Below, one piece after another: positions 17,592-26,958 of a stretch of 64,000 nt of DNA. The DNA is from G963662985 sp963662985 (GTDB lineage: Bacteria > Chloroflexota > Anaerolineae > Anaerolineales > UBA11579). Position numbers and translations under genes: made by a program. Below the pieces are notes generated by a model. The model ran no database searches, was not told the origin of the DNA, and was given only the letters and a program-made list of their open reading frames with translations. Position 1 is the stretch's first letter. Each line of letters begins with the position of its first letter. The stretch is from positions 806,001-870,000 of the forward strand of contig OY760067.1 of the NCBI GenBank assembly GCA_963662985.1, read 5' to 3'.

Positions 17592-19397
17592 TTAATCGCC
17601 TACAGGAGAAAGTTTATATATAGAAATTTGATTTCCCAACATTGCTAGGCTTGGTTGATAGACAAAACCACCAGCTTCATTCACTTGCAATTCAGACAAA
17701 TCTCCCATGTCATCACCATAGACCCATTCAGCAACATACGTCCCTTCTGTTAAAGAAGAACCACTCAAATCAAATTCATAAGATGTCACATCTTCATCAT
17801 ATAGATTAAACAGCACCAACACAATTTCATCATCCAACACCCGCAACATACCAAATATATTCCTGTTACCAGAATCCAATGTGTACATCTCCCCAATTGA
17901 TAAAGCAGGTATCTCAGTACGCAAATGAATCAGGTCGCGATATAAATTTAGTAATGAATTCTCATCTGCAGCTTGTACCGCTACATTGACTTCATCCTTA
18001 TCATCATTAATCAATTCCCAAGGGGTTCCAGTGGTAAATCCTGCGCCCTCACTAGCATCCCATTGCATTGGCGTTCGAATCCACTCATCGGGTTTCATAC
18101 CTTCCATTCCGATTTCTTCCCCATAATAAATAAAAGGTACCCCCGGAGAAGTTAACAACACTGTGGCAGCAACCTTTGCGTTTTGCACATCTCCCATAAA
18201 TTCAGACATCACCCGGTTCATGTCATGATTGGTTAAAAAAGAGGCATATTGATAACTAGGATAATAATCCACAGCACCATTCAAACCTGCATAGATTGTG
18301 TTTACCTTGCGACTCGATACCCCCTGCATCACCTGCTCTGCTTGATCAAAATCAAAAGTCAAGTCAGATCCATCTTCCTTCACATAAGAAGCTGATTCAA
18401 ATCTGGATGCCCACACCTCTAAAACCGTCATCGCTTCGGGCTTCTCTGCCTTATAAAATTGATAAAAATCTTGGAACCACGCATGCGTCGCATCCGTATT
18501 TTCCAAAGAAGTTTCATCTTCAATCAAATAACGCGCTGCATCAATTCGTAACCCGTCCACTCCTACACCATTTAACCAATAATCCGCATGACCATACATC
18601 ATCTGGGTTACAGCAGGCGTTTCATAATTCAAATCTGGCATCCCGCTCCAAAACATCCCAAAATAATACTTATCATTCATACCATCCTGATGCCACACTT
18701 TTTGTCCCCACGGTCCCAATTCGCTAGGAGCTTCATCTTCCCAACGATACCAATCTGCATAAAAAGAATCTGGATTTTCGCTCAATGTAAAATAAGGATG
18801 TTTGTCAGAAGTATGATTAACCACAAAATCAATAATCACTCGAATCCCACGCGCATGCGCTTCTGCCAAAAAGGTCTCAAAATCCTCCATCGTGCCATAT
18901 TCCGGATTGATCTTTTGATAATTGGTCACATCATATCCATGATAAGACGGAGAAGGCATAATTGGCATCAACCAAATCCCTGTGATTCCTAAGTCATCAT
19001 CAGTAGTTGGATCACCATCGTTCAAATAATCTAGTTTTGCCGTCAAGCCTTTAAAATCACCAATTCCATCTCCATCCGAATCTGCAAAACTACGCACAAA
19101 CACTTCATAAAAAACAGTTTCATTCCACCACTCAAATTCATAGTCCCCATAAAGCTCCATCGCAGATGGTACTTCCGTTGCCACAATTCCCGAAGCTTCT
19201 TCCGTAGCTTTTTTGTTTGCCATTTCAGCCAAAAGCGCATCTAAAGTAGGAGAAGAAGATACAGGTGTTGCCGTCACTTCCACAATTGCCTTTGGTAAAA
19301 TAGTTGCAGGGGCATTCTCCACAGAAACATCTTTACCTTGGCAACTTACCAAAAGCAACAACACCAAAACAAAACTTACCCCAATCCATCTCTTCAT
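17592..19397 (-). CDS. GH13 alpha-amylase family lipoprotein
   Basis: The product is a surface-anchored starch or maltodextrin hydrolase. The N-terminus is a lipoprotein signal with lipobox LVSC (Cys 19). The TIM-barrel shows the GH13 regions: YGTMEDFETFLAEAHARGIR, DFVVNHTSDKH, GVDGLRIDAARYL (nucleophile Asp), MTVLEVWA (acid/base Glu) and FLTNHDMNRV (third Asp). A DSDGDGIGD loop near residue 92 is a probable calcium site. A small beta domain ends the protein. It is the last gene of the maltodextrin operon, separated from malG by a terminator-like hairpin, and has its own GGAGG SD. Confidence 0.92.
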   Translation of the reverse strand: MKRWIGVSFVLVLLLLVSCQGKDVSVENAPATILPKAIVEVTATPVSSSPTLDALLAEMANKKATEEASGIVATEVPSAMELYGDYEFEWWNETVFYEVFVRSFADSDGDGIGDFKGLTAKLDYLNDGDPTTDDDLGITGIWLMPIMPSPSYHGYDVTNYQKINPEYGTMEDFETFLAEAHARGIRVIIDFVVNHTSDKHPYFTLSENPDSFYADWYRWEDEAPSELGPWGQKVWHQDGMNDKYYFGMFWSGMPDLNYETPAVTQMMYGHADYWLNGVGVDGLRIDAARYLIEDETSLENTDATHAWFQDFYQFYKAEKPEAMTVLEVWASRFESASYVKEDGSDLTFDFDQAEQVMQGVSSRKVNTIYAGLNGAVDYYPSYQYASFLTNHDMNRVMSEFMGDVQNAKVAATVLLTSPGVPFIYYGEEIGMEGMKPDEWIRTPMQWDASEGAGFTTGTPWELINDDKDEVNVAVQAADENSLLNLYRDLIHLRTEIPALSIGEMYTLDSGNRNIFGMLRVLDDEIVLVLFNLYDEDVTSYEFDLSGSSLTEGTYVAEWVYGDDMGDLSELQVNEAGGFVYQPSLAMLGNQISIYKLSPVGD

Positions 19398-19429
19398 CTC
19401 TCATCCTCCATAAAACAAACAATTAAAAA

Positions 19430-19457
19430 GAAAGGGCCATTATCACATGACCCTTTC
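19430..19457 (-). terminator. Hairpin with T tract between malG and the GH13 gene
   Basis: On the minus strand GAAAGGG pairs with CCCTTTC, with inner CAT/ATG pairing, followed by TTTTT. It probably reduces read-through from the transporter genes into the amylase gene. Confidence 0.65.
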
Positions 19458-19476
19458 CTATTTGAAACATACAAGC

Positions 19477-20373
19477 CTATCCCTTCACAGCACCAACCGT
19501 CAAACCACCGACAATATAATCCTGCAAAAGTAAGTAAGCAACCACGATCGGGAACGCCCCAATGATTGCACCAGCTGCAAACACACCCCATTTTTGAGAG
19601 AACATCCCAGAAGTATAAATTTGCAACCCGACCATCAAAGTGAATTTATCTGCAGAAGTCAACAAAATTCGTGCCAAAATAAAGTCACCATAGGTTCCGA
19701 TGAATGAGAGAATCCCCACCACAACTAAAATCGGTTGCAACAATGGCAAAATCAACTGAGTGAAAGTTTGCCAATGGGTCGCACCATCCACCATTGCAGA
19801 TTCATCAATATCCTTCGGAATCGTATCCATATAGCCTTTCATTAGCCAGATATTGATTGACATCGCGCCACCCATATAAACCAAGATCAAACCCAAATGA
19901 GTGTTCAACCCTGCAATTGGCAAAACATCGCCCACTTCAGAAATCATTGAAAAGATTGCCACAATAGAAAGCAAGCTTGGGAAAACCTGCAAGATTAACA
20001 TCACTTTCATCAAAGCTTGGCGACCATTGAAGCGGAATCGAGAAAATGCATAAGCAGCCAAAGTGGTAATGAACAAAGACAAGAAAGTTGAGATTGAAGT
20101 CACTTTGATCGAGTTCCACATCCATCTAAAGAACGGGAACACAGGGTTTTCCACCAAGGTTTTATAGTTGTTGAAATTCGCATTCTCAGGAATCAAAGTT
20201 TGCGTAGCCATGGAACTGGTTGGATTCAAAGAAGCCGAAATCAACCAAATCACAGGGAATAGCGCAAAAGCAATCATAATCGCTGCAAAAATCCAGCGCA
20301 CCACACGCATCACACGTTTTTGATGGGAAATTGATTTAACTTTTTTCTGTTTTATACCTTCAACGTTAGACAT
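19477..20373 (-). CDS. malG: Maltodextrin ABC importer permease, MalG type
   Basis: This inner-membrane permease has six helices and the ABC-contact EAA loop VDGATHWQTFTQLILPLLQPIL. The length (298 aa) and the preceding MalF-type partner identify it as MalG-like. It overlaps the end of malF by 8 bases. The ATG at 20373 is chosen because GGAGG lies 9 bases upstream; an in-frame TTG at 20382 would touch the SD. No ATPase gene is present in the locus. Confidence 0.88.
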   Translation of the reverse strand: MSNVEGIKQKKVKSISHQKRVMRVVRWIFAAIMIAFALFPVIWLISASLNPTSSMATQTLIPENANFNNYKTLVENPVFPFFRWMWNSIKVTSISTFLSLFITTLAAYAFSRFRFNGRQALMKVMLILQVFPSLLSIVAIFSMISEVGDVLPIAGLNTHLGLILVYMGGAMSINIWLMKGYMDTIPKDIDESAMVDGATHWQTFTQLILPLLQPILVVVGILSFIGTYGDFILARILLTSADKFTLMVGLQIYTSGMFSQKWGVFAAGAIIGAFPIVVAYLLLQDYIVGGLTVGAVKG

Positions 20374-21964
20374 TTTCGCCAACCTCCTCCCACATATTTG
20401 TGAATCGGAATTGAATCAATGTCAATGCGATCACAATAAAGAAGATCAAGATTGTAATAGCCGAAGCTAAACCATAATTAATACCGCGCCCACCGCTGAA
20501 TGCCAAGTTATACACAAAGCTAATCATAATATCAGTATACCCAGCTTTCATCGATGCGCCTGGAATTGGCGGCCCCCCGTTGATAAATAAATAGATCAAG
20601 TTAAAGTTGTTGAAATTATAAACATACGACGAGAGCAGCAACGGTCCCACAGCCACCAAAAGTAGTGGCATTGTAATCTTTCTGAAAGATTGCCAACCAT
20701 TTGCGCCGTCCACCTTAGCAGCCTGATAAACATCCGTTGGAATGGATTGCAAAGCCCCACTGGTCACCAACATATAATAAGGATAACCAAGCCAAACATT
20801 CACCAGCACCAAAGCACCTCGGGCCAACCATTTGTCATCAAACCACATCGGCGAAATATTAAACAAATTCTCCAACACGCGGTTCACAATCCCCACTTCA
20901 GGATTCAACATCCCGCGCCAGATCAAAATTGTAATCAACCCCGGAATCGTATATGGAATAATTAATAAACTTCTTACTAGTTTCTGTGCTTTAAAGTCTG
21001 GAGAACTGAACAAAATTGCAATCGCCAAACCTACAGCAAATTGCAAAAACACACTCACAGCTGGGAAAATAAAGTTCCAAAGAACAATATTCTTCAAAGG
21101 GCCTCGCAAAGCTTTGTTTGTCAAAACTTCGCGGAAGTTATCCATTCCCACCCATGCACGGAAACCAGGAATTAATTCATCACCCTTATCAGAAACATAA
21201 CTACCATCGATCAAACGATAGACTGTTCCTGTTTCTTGGTTCACAAACTCATCCGTTTGATCGTCATATACATATAGAGGGCGTAAGTTCGCTGCTTCTT
21301 GAGGAGATCGAATTTGAATAGTGTTTTCCACATCCCCAAATAAAATATTTGGTAAATTCTGATCAATAGAAGCTGTAATTGCATTCAATTTGGTATACCC
21401 TTTAATTTCAGTAGGAATACCATTATCATCAAAGCCAACCACGCCATAATCTTCAAAATTAGATTCAATCAAAGGCATTTCAGGAACCGCCATAAAAGAA
21501 TCACCAGCGGAATCTGTTAGCCACAATACATAATCCCCCACATCATCACGGAATGCCGTCCATTTATAAGCCTCGCCTTCTTCAGGGAGGTATTTATTAT
21601 TACTAATTTGGCTCATCGCCAATTCTCTGGTCAACAAATGCCCTGTCCCATAATTCGTAAAAGCAATATAAATCGTCATTGCATTCGGGAAAACCGAGAA
21701 CAACAGCATCAAAACCAAACCAATAGACATCCATCTTAATGGATATTGTTTTTCATATAAAAATACGATCGAAACAAACATCGCAGCGATCGTTACGATC
21801 GTCACGATCGTATAATTCCCCACCTTTGCTTCAAGCCAGATAAACCAAAGCGCGAGTGCATCCACTACTAAAACCAAGATCAAACGCATCAAAAATGAAA
21901 GTGACTTTTTTGTTTTTTGCTCTGCTGATTGACCTTGACCCTTATTGAATTGATTCATAAACAT
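20366..21964 (-). CDS. malF: Maltodextrin ABC importer permease, MalF type
   Basis: At 532 residues this is as long as enteric MalF. It has N-terminal helices, a large extracytoplasmic segment (about residues 105-270) corresponding to the MalF P2 region, then the six-helix core. The EAA loop reads VDGANGWQSFRKITMPLLLVAVG. It forms the channel with MalG and accepts sugar from the binding protein encoded upstream. The ATG at 21964 has an AGGAG six bases before it. Confidence 0.88.
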   Translation of the reverse strand: MFMNQFNKGQGQSAEQKTKKSLSFLMRLILVLVVDALALWFIWLEAKVGNYTIVTIVTIAAMFVSIVFLYEKQYPLRWMSIGLVLMLLFSVFPNAMTIYIAFTNYGTGHLLTRELAMSQISNNKYLPEEGEAYKWTAFRDDVGDYVLWLTDSAGDSFMAVPEMPLIESNFEDYGVVGFDDNGIPTEIKGYTKLNAITASIDQNLPNILFGDVENTIQIRSPQEAANLRPLYVYDDQTDEFVNQETGTVYRLIDGSYVSDKGDELIPGFRAWVGMDNFREVLTNKALRGPLKNIVLWNFIFPAVSVFLQFAVGLAIAILFSSPDFKAQKLVRSLLIIPYTIPGLITILIWRGMLNPEVGIVNRVLENLFNISPMWFDDKWLARGALVLVNVWLGYPYYMLVTSGALQSIPTDVYQAAKVDGANGWQSFRKITMPLLLVAVGPLLLSSYVYNFNNFNLIYLFINGGPPIPGASMKAGYTDIMISFVYNLAFSGGRGINYGLASAITILIFFIVIALTLIQFRFTNMWEEVGENV

Positions 21965-22020
21965 GGAAAACTCCTAAATTAATTCAAAGATTCTCTCCTT
22001 TATCTTTTGAGAAGACAAAA

Positions 22021-22048
22021 TGGGGTTGATAAAATTTTATCAACCCCA
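22021..22048 (-). terminator. Perfect palindrome between the binding-protein and malF genes
   Basis: A 28-base perfect palindrome, 14 bases per arm (TGGGGTTGATAAAA and its complement), lies just after the binding-protein gene. It can act as a partial terminator or as an RNA-stabilising hairpin that gives the binding protein higher expression than the permeases. Confidence 0.65.
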
Positions 22049-22062
22049 TAAATTAGAGTTTC

Positions 22063-23544
22063 CTATTCAATCGTGAGAAGATTGGTTGCAGGATCGAATG
22101 TGAAGGTCACAGTTCCGGTTGAGGTGAAAGCGTAGTTATCGCCACCTTCAACGCCATCCACACCGTAGTTCAAGTCCCATGAACCATTCATGGCAACTTT
22201 CACTTCATAATCACCAGCGGGGATATCGAATGTACCAACATAAACGTCACCGTCCATTGTCAAAGCAGAAGCTTCACAGGAAGGGCTCCAGTCAGCATCA
22301 CAGCCAGCGCCAGCCACTTGCCATGAACCAGGAACATTCACCATACCGTCCATTGCACCAGCAAAAAGGCTCATCACTTGGTCATAGGCATCGCTCAATG
22401 CTTGAGCTGCGGTAACTTCACCTTGCATTGCCAAGGTGGTTGCGTCGCCCCATGAACCCCACACTGAACCCATTTCAGGAATGGAGGGCATTGGTTTTGC
22501 GGTCACGCCAACTTCACCGAAAGTTGCCAAATCGGCATCGGTCATTTGAGCTGCAATTGCGGGCATTGCGCTTGCGCGGTTGCCAGCTGCTTGAAGTTGA
22601 AGCATCACATCATCTTTTGCCACAAATTCTGTCAAGAATGCTTGTGCCAACAAAACGTTGTCAGAAAGTGCATTTACATAGAAACCTTGAACGCCCAAGA
22701 AAGGATAGCCTTCTTGTGTCCCTGCGGGGAAGGTTGTAATTGCGAAAGGAACGCCTGATTCACGAACGCGATCCAAAGCCCATGGGCCAGCCATCAAGAA
22801 AGGTGCACGACCTGTTTCGAAAATCACGTGTGCGGTGTCCCAGTCTGTTGTGGAGGGGATCAAGCCTGCATTGACATTGTCAACAATGAAGGACAATGCT
22901 GCAACCATACCATCGCTGTTCAAGCCAAGGTCTTTTGCGTTATAAGAACCGTCTTCATTCATGCCAAAGATGTAACCACCGAAGGAGGTTTCCAAGGGAT
23001 AAATGTCATAGGATGTACCAGACAATGCGATTGCATAAGCTTCTTCTTCGCCAGTGTAAGCGGCTTTGAAGTCTGCACCAATTTGCATTGCTTCGTCCCA
23101 TGTTGCGGGGGGAGTTGAAACAATATCAGTATTGTAGAAGAAAGCCAAGTTTTCAACTGCATAGGGCATACAATAGAGCACACCTTCGTATGAACAACCA
23201 TCCAATGAAGGTTGTGAGAAGGAAGCTGTTAAATCGCCCAATTCCAATGGAGCAACCAAACCAGAAGCAGCAACTTGTCCGAGCCAGTCATGTGCACCAA
23301 TGAAGATGTCTGGACCTTCGCCTTCAGGAGCAGCAACGGTGAAGTTATCGCGAATGTCAGCAATTTCTTCAACCACAACTTTCACACCATAGGCATTGTA
23401 GAAATCATCGCCCAATGCGGACAAAATTTCTGAACGTGTGTCGTCTGCCCAAATGGTCAATGTTGGGCCATCTTCAGCGCCAACAGTCATGACAAAGCTC
23501 AAAATCATGAGCACTGCCAAGAAAATTGAGAAACTTTTTTTCAT
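22063..23544 (-). CDS. malE: MalE-like binding protein with C-terminal X25-type starch domain
   Basis: A signal peptide (residues 1-23) precedes a family 1 solute-binding fold that starts LTIWADDTRSEILSALGDDF. The fold continues with PDIFIGAHDWLGQVAASGLV and FLMAGPWALDRVRESGVPFA and ends near residue 395. Residues 402-493 are an extra beta domain: VNVPGSWQ, CDADWSPSCEA, DVYVGTFDIPAGDYEVKVAM, NGSWDLNYG and GGDNYAF match the X25 module of pullulanases and amylases. Binding proteins normally lack it. It may tether the carrier to glucans or raise affinity for branched dextrins. CGGAGG precedes the ATG. Confidence 0.85.
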   Translation of the reverse strand: MKKSFSIFLAVLMILSFVMTVGAEDGPTLTIWADDTRSEILSALGDDFYNAYGVKVVVEEIADIRDNFTVAAPEGEGPDIFIGAHDWLGQVAASGLVAPLELGDLTASFSQPSLDGCSYEGVLYCMPYAVENLAFFYNTDIVSTPPATWDEAMQIGADFKAAYTGEEEAYAIALSGTSYDIYPLETSFGGYIFGMNEDGSYNAKDLGLNSDGMVAALSFIVDNVNAGLIPSTTDWDTAHVIFETGRAPFLMAGPWALDRVRESGVPFAITTFPAGTQEGYPFLGVQGFYVNALSDNVLLAQAFLTEFVAKDDVMLQLQAAGNRASAMPAIAAQMTDADLATFGEVGVTAKPMPSIPEMGSVWGSWGDATTLAMQGEVTAAQALSDAYDQVMSLFAGAMDGMVNVPGSWQVAGAGCDADWSPSCEASALTMDGDVYVGTFDIPAGDYEVKVAMNGSWDLNYGVDGVEGGDNYAFTSTGTVTFTFDPATNLLTIE

Positions 23545-23699
23545 TTTTTTCCTCCGAAAAAATATACTATAATTTTCAAAAGCAGAAAATTGCTTTCTAC
23601 TTCTTTACCAACTATTGAACATTGATCGCTTCTTCATTGAAAAAACCATCAATGGGACAACCAAACAGAATAAAAAATAAAATAAATAATAGCTGACGA

Positions 23700-24737
23700 C
23701 TATTGTCTGGTTGATCCTCGGTGGATCAAACTTGTTGGCAGGAGGGTTTTTTGATCGAACTCAACCTCTTCTTTATTTAACATTGAAAACAAAACTTTTG
23801 CCGATATTTGTCCCTTCTCTACAATCGGTTGGTGAACTGTGGATAATGAAGGATATACATACTTTGCTGTTGTAATATCATCAAAACCGATCACTTCAAA
23901 ATCATAAGGTGCTTCAAGGGCAAAATCACTAGCCGCTTGTAACACACCAATTGCCATCACATCACTCACGCATAAGATCGCACGTGGCACTCGGCGTTCT
24001 TGCACCAATTTTTCAAATTGTTTATAACCTGCTTGAATGCTTGCATGGGTAGGCAACTTAATCACTTGATCCCACAACATCCCAAATTCGTCCAAAGCAC
24101 GTTTGAATCCGCGCATACGTTTGCCGCCCACACCATAATATCCAGAATCTTTATACGTATCTGGTGTTTGAAAAGTAAAAATCGCAATATCTTCAATCCC
24201 TTTTTCGCAAAAATATTTTGCGGCCAAATAAGCGCCTTCTTCATCATCAGAGCCTACATAATAATTATTTTCCACATCACCATCAATAAAAATCACAGGA
24301 ATATCACGTTTAATCAACGGAGCAACCTCTTTGTGTGATTCATTGATCCCCACCACAATAAAGCCATCCACCAATGCGCGATTAATTGCATTTTCCAACG
24401 AACCCTCTACAGGACTGATGATGTTTAACCCATAATTTCTTTCGTCGCAAATCTGCCCCACGCCGCGAAACAATTCAGTATAAAAAGGATTGGAATAAAT
24501 TGAATAAAGACCTTGCGGCACCAAAACACCAATTGTGTTGCTACGTCCGCTCAATAAAGCCTTTGCATATAAATTGGGAGAATAACCCAATTCTTCAGCC
24601 GCTTCTTTCACGCGCTCAATCGTCTTATTCCCCACTTGCTCAGGTCGGTTATACACAAAAGAAACAGTGGTGATAGAAACACCAGCTTTTTTTGCCACAT
24701 CTGAAATTGTCACTTTCTTTTTTGAGCGATAATTCAT
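23700..24737 (-). CDS. LacI-family transcriptional regulator of the maltodextrin locus
   Basis: The N-terminus has the LacI helix-turn-helix (VTISDVAKKAGVSITTVSFVYN) and hinge (SPNLYAKALLSGRSNTIGVLVP), then a periplasmic-binding-like sensor domain ending VYPSLSTVHQP. The position upstream of malE suggests control of the maltodextrin operon. The start at 24737 places the HTH at residue 8; an in-frame ATG at 24770 adds 11 residues but has no SD and begins 4 bases after a large palindrome. The gene's own promoter contains that palindrome, so it is probably autoregulated. Confidence 0.85.
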   Translation of the reverse strand: MNYRSKKKVTISDVAKKAGVSITTVSFVYNRPEQVGNKTIERVKEAAEELGYSPNLYAKALLSGRSNTIGVLVPQGLYSIYSNPFYTELFRGVGQICDERNYGLNIISPVEGSLENAINRALVDGFIVVGINESHKEVAPLIKRDIPVIFIDGDVENNYYVGSDDEEGAYLAAKYFCEKGIEDIAIFTFQTPDTYKDSGYYGVGGKRMRGFKRALDEFGMLWDQVIKLPTHASIQAGYKQFEKLVQERRVPRAILCVSDVMAIGVLQAASDFALEAPYDFEVIGFDDITTAKYVYPSLSTVHQPIVEKGQISAKVLFSMLNKEEVEFDQKTLLPTSLIHRGSTRQ

Positions 24738-24774
24738 GTGTTCCAAAACCCTTACCTCTAGCTGAGTCATTTTA

Positions 24775-24814
24775 CTAAATGCTTTTACTAAAACGGTTTA
24801 GTAAAAGCATTTAG
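24775..24814 (-). promoter_or_regulatory. 40-base palindromic operator at the LacI gene start
   Basis: Two perfect 18-base arms (CTAAATGCTTTTACTAAA and its complement) flank ACGG. The centre, TAAAACGGTTTA, resembles LacI-family half-site symmetry. It begins immediately downstream of the -10 box, the classic place for a repressor. Confidence 0.7.
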
Positions 24815-24843
24815 ATAATAAAACTTTTTTAAATCAAAGTCAA
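24815..24843 (-). promoter_or_regulatory. Promoter of the maltodextrin LacI gene
   Basis: On the minus strand the -35 TTGACT (24838-24843) is separated by 17 bases from the -10 TATTAT (24815-24820). Confidence 0.7.
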
Positions 24844-24941
24844 GATTTTTTAATGTTATTTTAATCTTTAAGTACATCTATTAGACGTCTGATTAACATG
24901 TATTCAACAAAAATATCCCTCCAACCTTACACGTTATTTGA

Positions 24942-24947
24942 TATAAT
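24942..24947 (+). promoter_or_regulatory. -10 box before dnaG
   Basis: A consensus TATAAT lies 49 bases before the dnaG ATG; no clear -35 was seen at the right spacing. Confidence 0.4.
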
Positions 24948-24995
24948 ATTTACCATCTAGTTACAAACAAGTTACACCTATTAATAAGAAGAAAA

Positions 24996-26942
24996 ATGAG
25001 TCAAATCGAAGAGATCAAGGATCGCATCGACATCGTGGATATCGTTTCAGAAACGGTTCAACTTCGTCGTTCAGGCAAAAGTTTTGTGGGGTTCTGCCCC
25101 TTCCATCAAAACACCCGCACACCAGCATTTGTTGTTTTCCCTGAAACAGGCACTTGGCGCTGTTTTGGAGAATGTAATGAAGGTGGTGATGTCTTTTCGT
25201 ACGTGATGAAAAAAGAAGGATGGGATTTTCCTCAAGCCCTTGAAAATCTAGCCAAACGAGCTGGGATTGACCTCAAGCCCATCACTCCCCAACAACAAGA
25301 ACAAATTGATGAAAATGAAAAATTACGCCAGCTGCTCAATGACGCGATAGTTTATTATCAAAATAATCTCAACTCCCCTGCTGGCAAAATAGCCACCGAC
25401 TATCTTGCCAGTCGTCACATCACTGAAGAAACCAAAGCAAATTTTCAACTTGGTTATGCGCTTGATGACTACGAAGCAGCACAAAAATATCTACTCAGCA
25501 AAGGTTACACACTAGAGCAAATTGTCGAAGCAGGCATTGCATTTCGTCGAGACGATGGTGGCGCCACTGATCGCTTCCGCCATCGTGTCATGATTCCTAT
25601 TCATGATGCCAAAGGTCGCCCAGTTGGGTTTGGCGCACGCGCCCTGCGCAAAGAAGAGAATGCCAAATATCTCAACTCTCCACAATCCACTTTATTCGAC
25701 AAAAGTAACACCCTATTTGGCTATCACAAAGCTCAAAAAACCATGCGTGAGTTAGATCAAGCCGTCATCGTAGAAGGTTATATGGGTGTGATCCTCCTAC
25801 ATCAAAATGGCTACACCAACACCGTCGCTCAAATGGGCACTGCCCTCACCGAGCAACAATTACGCCATCTCAAACGCAGCTCACTCAACCTCATCCTCGC
25901 CTTAGACTCGGACGCTGCCGGGCTCAAAGCCACCATGCGCGGGCTGGAAGTCGCCCGTAATACCCTTGAACATAGCGAAGAACTCAAATTTGACGCCTTC
26001 GGATTAATTAGCAAAGAAGCACGCCTTAAAGCAGACATTCGTGTTGCTTCCCTACCCCCTGGGCAAGACCCAGATGACGTAGTTAATCAAGACCCCAGCC
26101 AATGGAAAACCATCTTGGATAACGCCAAACCGATTGTCGAACACGTCATGCAAACCCTCATTCAAAACACCGATCTCAGCAACCCGAAAAATAAATCAAA
26201 AGTTGCGGAACAAGTCATCCCTCTTATCAAAGACATCCCTGATCGCATTGAACGCGATCATTACACTCAACGTTTAGCCAGCTTGCTGAGCCTTGATGTG
26301 AACACCCTCTATGACCTTACGCGTCAAAGATCACATTCCAGTCAATCCAACTATCGCAACTCAGCCACCTCCGAAGTAGTGCTCACCCAAACTGAACAAA
26401 CCCCTATTTTACGCATTGCAAACAAAGAAAGTGCCATCCTTAAACTAGAGCGTTATTGCCTTTCTTGCATTCTACGAGATCCTGAATTAATTTATCCGCT
26501 CAATCGTTTGCTCAAAGCCAATGGATTAGAAGACATATCGAGCAAAGATTTTATCGAGCTCCCTCATCAAACCTTGTTTAGCAACTGCCAAAAATCTCTA
26601 TCTCAAGAGCATAGTTCACCCGCCGCTTTTGTAATTGAACTCACTCAAGATGATCTTATTGATCTTGCAGATCAAATCCTACTCATCACAGATCAAAAAG
26701 ATCTTTCATTTAATACATTCCAAGAAGAATTTTTCAGATCCTTCTTAAACCTTCGTCAGCGCAAATTACAACAGATCAACCAAGAATTACAGAACCTGTT
26801 AGCAGATCCTTCCTTCTCGACCAATGAAGAATCTGCCTCACAAATCCACCTAAATTTGCTCACAAATGCAAATATTCGACTAAAATTAGACAAAGCACTT
26901 AACACCATACACGACCATCTAATCAAGCCAAACAGAAACTAA
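24996..26942 (+). CDS. dnaG: DNA primase
   Basis: DnaG makes RNA primers at the replication fork. The CHC2 zinc finger is intact (C34, H37, C56, C60 in FCPFHQNTRTP and CFGECNEGGD). The TOPRIM core shows VIVEGYMGVILLHQNG, then LALDSDAAGLKA with the metal-binding acids. The C-terminal helical part would contact DnaB helicase. It lies 16 bases before the rpoD start, the classic macromolecular-synthesis pairing. Confidence 0.96.
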   Translation: MSQIEEIKDRIDIVDIVSETVQLRRSGKSFVGFCPFHQNTRTPAFVVFPETGTWRCFGECNEGGDVFSYVMKKEGWDFPQALENLAKRAGIDLKPITPQQQEQIDENEKLRQLLNDAIVYYQNNLNSPAGKIATDYLASRHITEETKANFQLGYALDDYEAAQKYLLSKGYTLEQIVEAGIAFRRDDGGATDRFRHRVMIPIHDAKGRPVGFGARALRKEENAKYLNSPQSTLFDKSNTLFGYHKAQKTMRELDQAVIVEGYMGVILLHQNGYTNTVAQMGTALTEQQLRHLKRSSLNLILALDSDAAGLKATMRGLEVARNTLEHSEELKFDAFGLISKEARLKADIRVASLPPGQDPDDVVNQDPSQWKTILDNAKPIVEHVMQTLIQNTDLSNPKNKSKVAEQVIPLIKDIPDRIERDHYTQRLASLLSLDVNTLYDLTRQRSHSSQSNYRNSATSEVVLTQTEQTPILRIANKESAILKLERYCLSCILRDPELIYPLNRLLKANGLEDISSKDFIELPHQTLFSNCQKSLSQEHSSPAAFVIELTQDDLIDLADQILLITDQKDLSFNTFQEEFFRSFLNLRQRKLQQINQELQNLLADPSFSTNEESASQIHLNLLTNANIRLKLDKALNTIHDHLIKPNRN

Positions 26943-26958
26943 CGGAGTGTCCCCTTAC

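Noticed and set aside
23545..23699. A malE promoter and operator
   Set aside because: TATAGT-like and AGAAA/TTTCT strings occur, but no -35 or palindrome was convincing.
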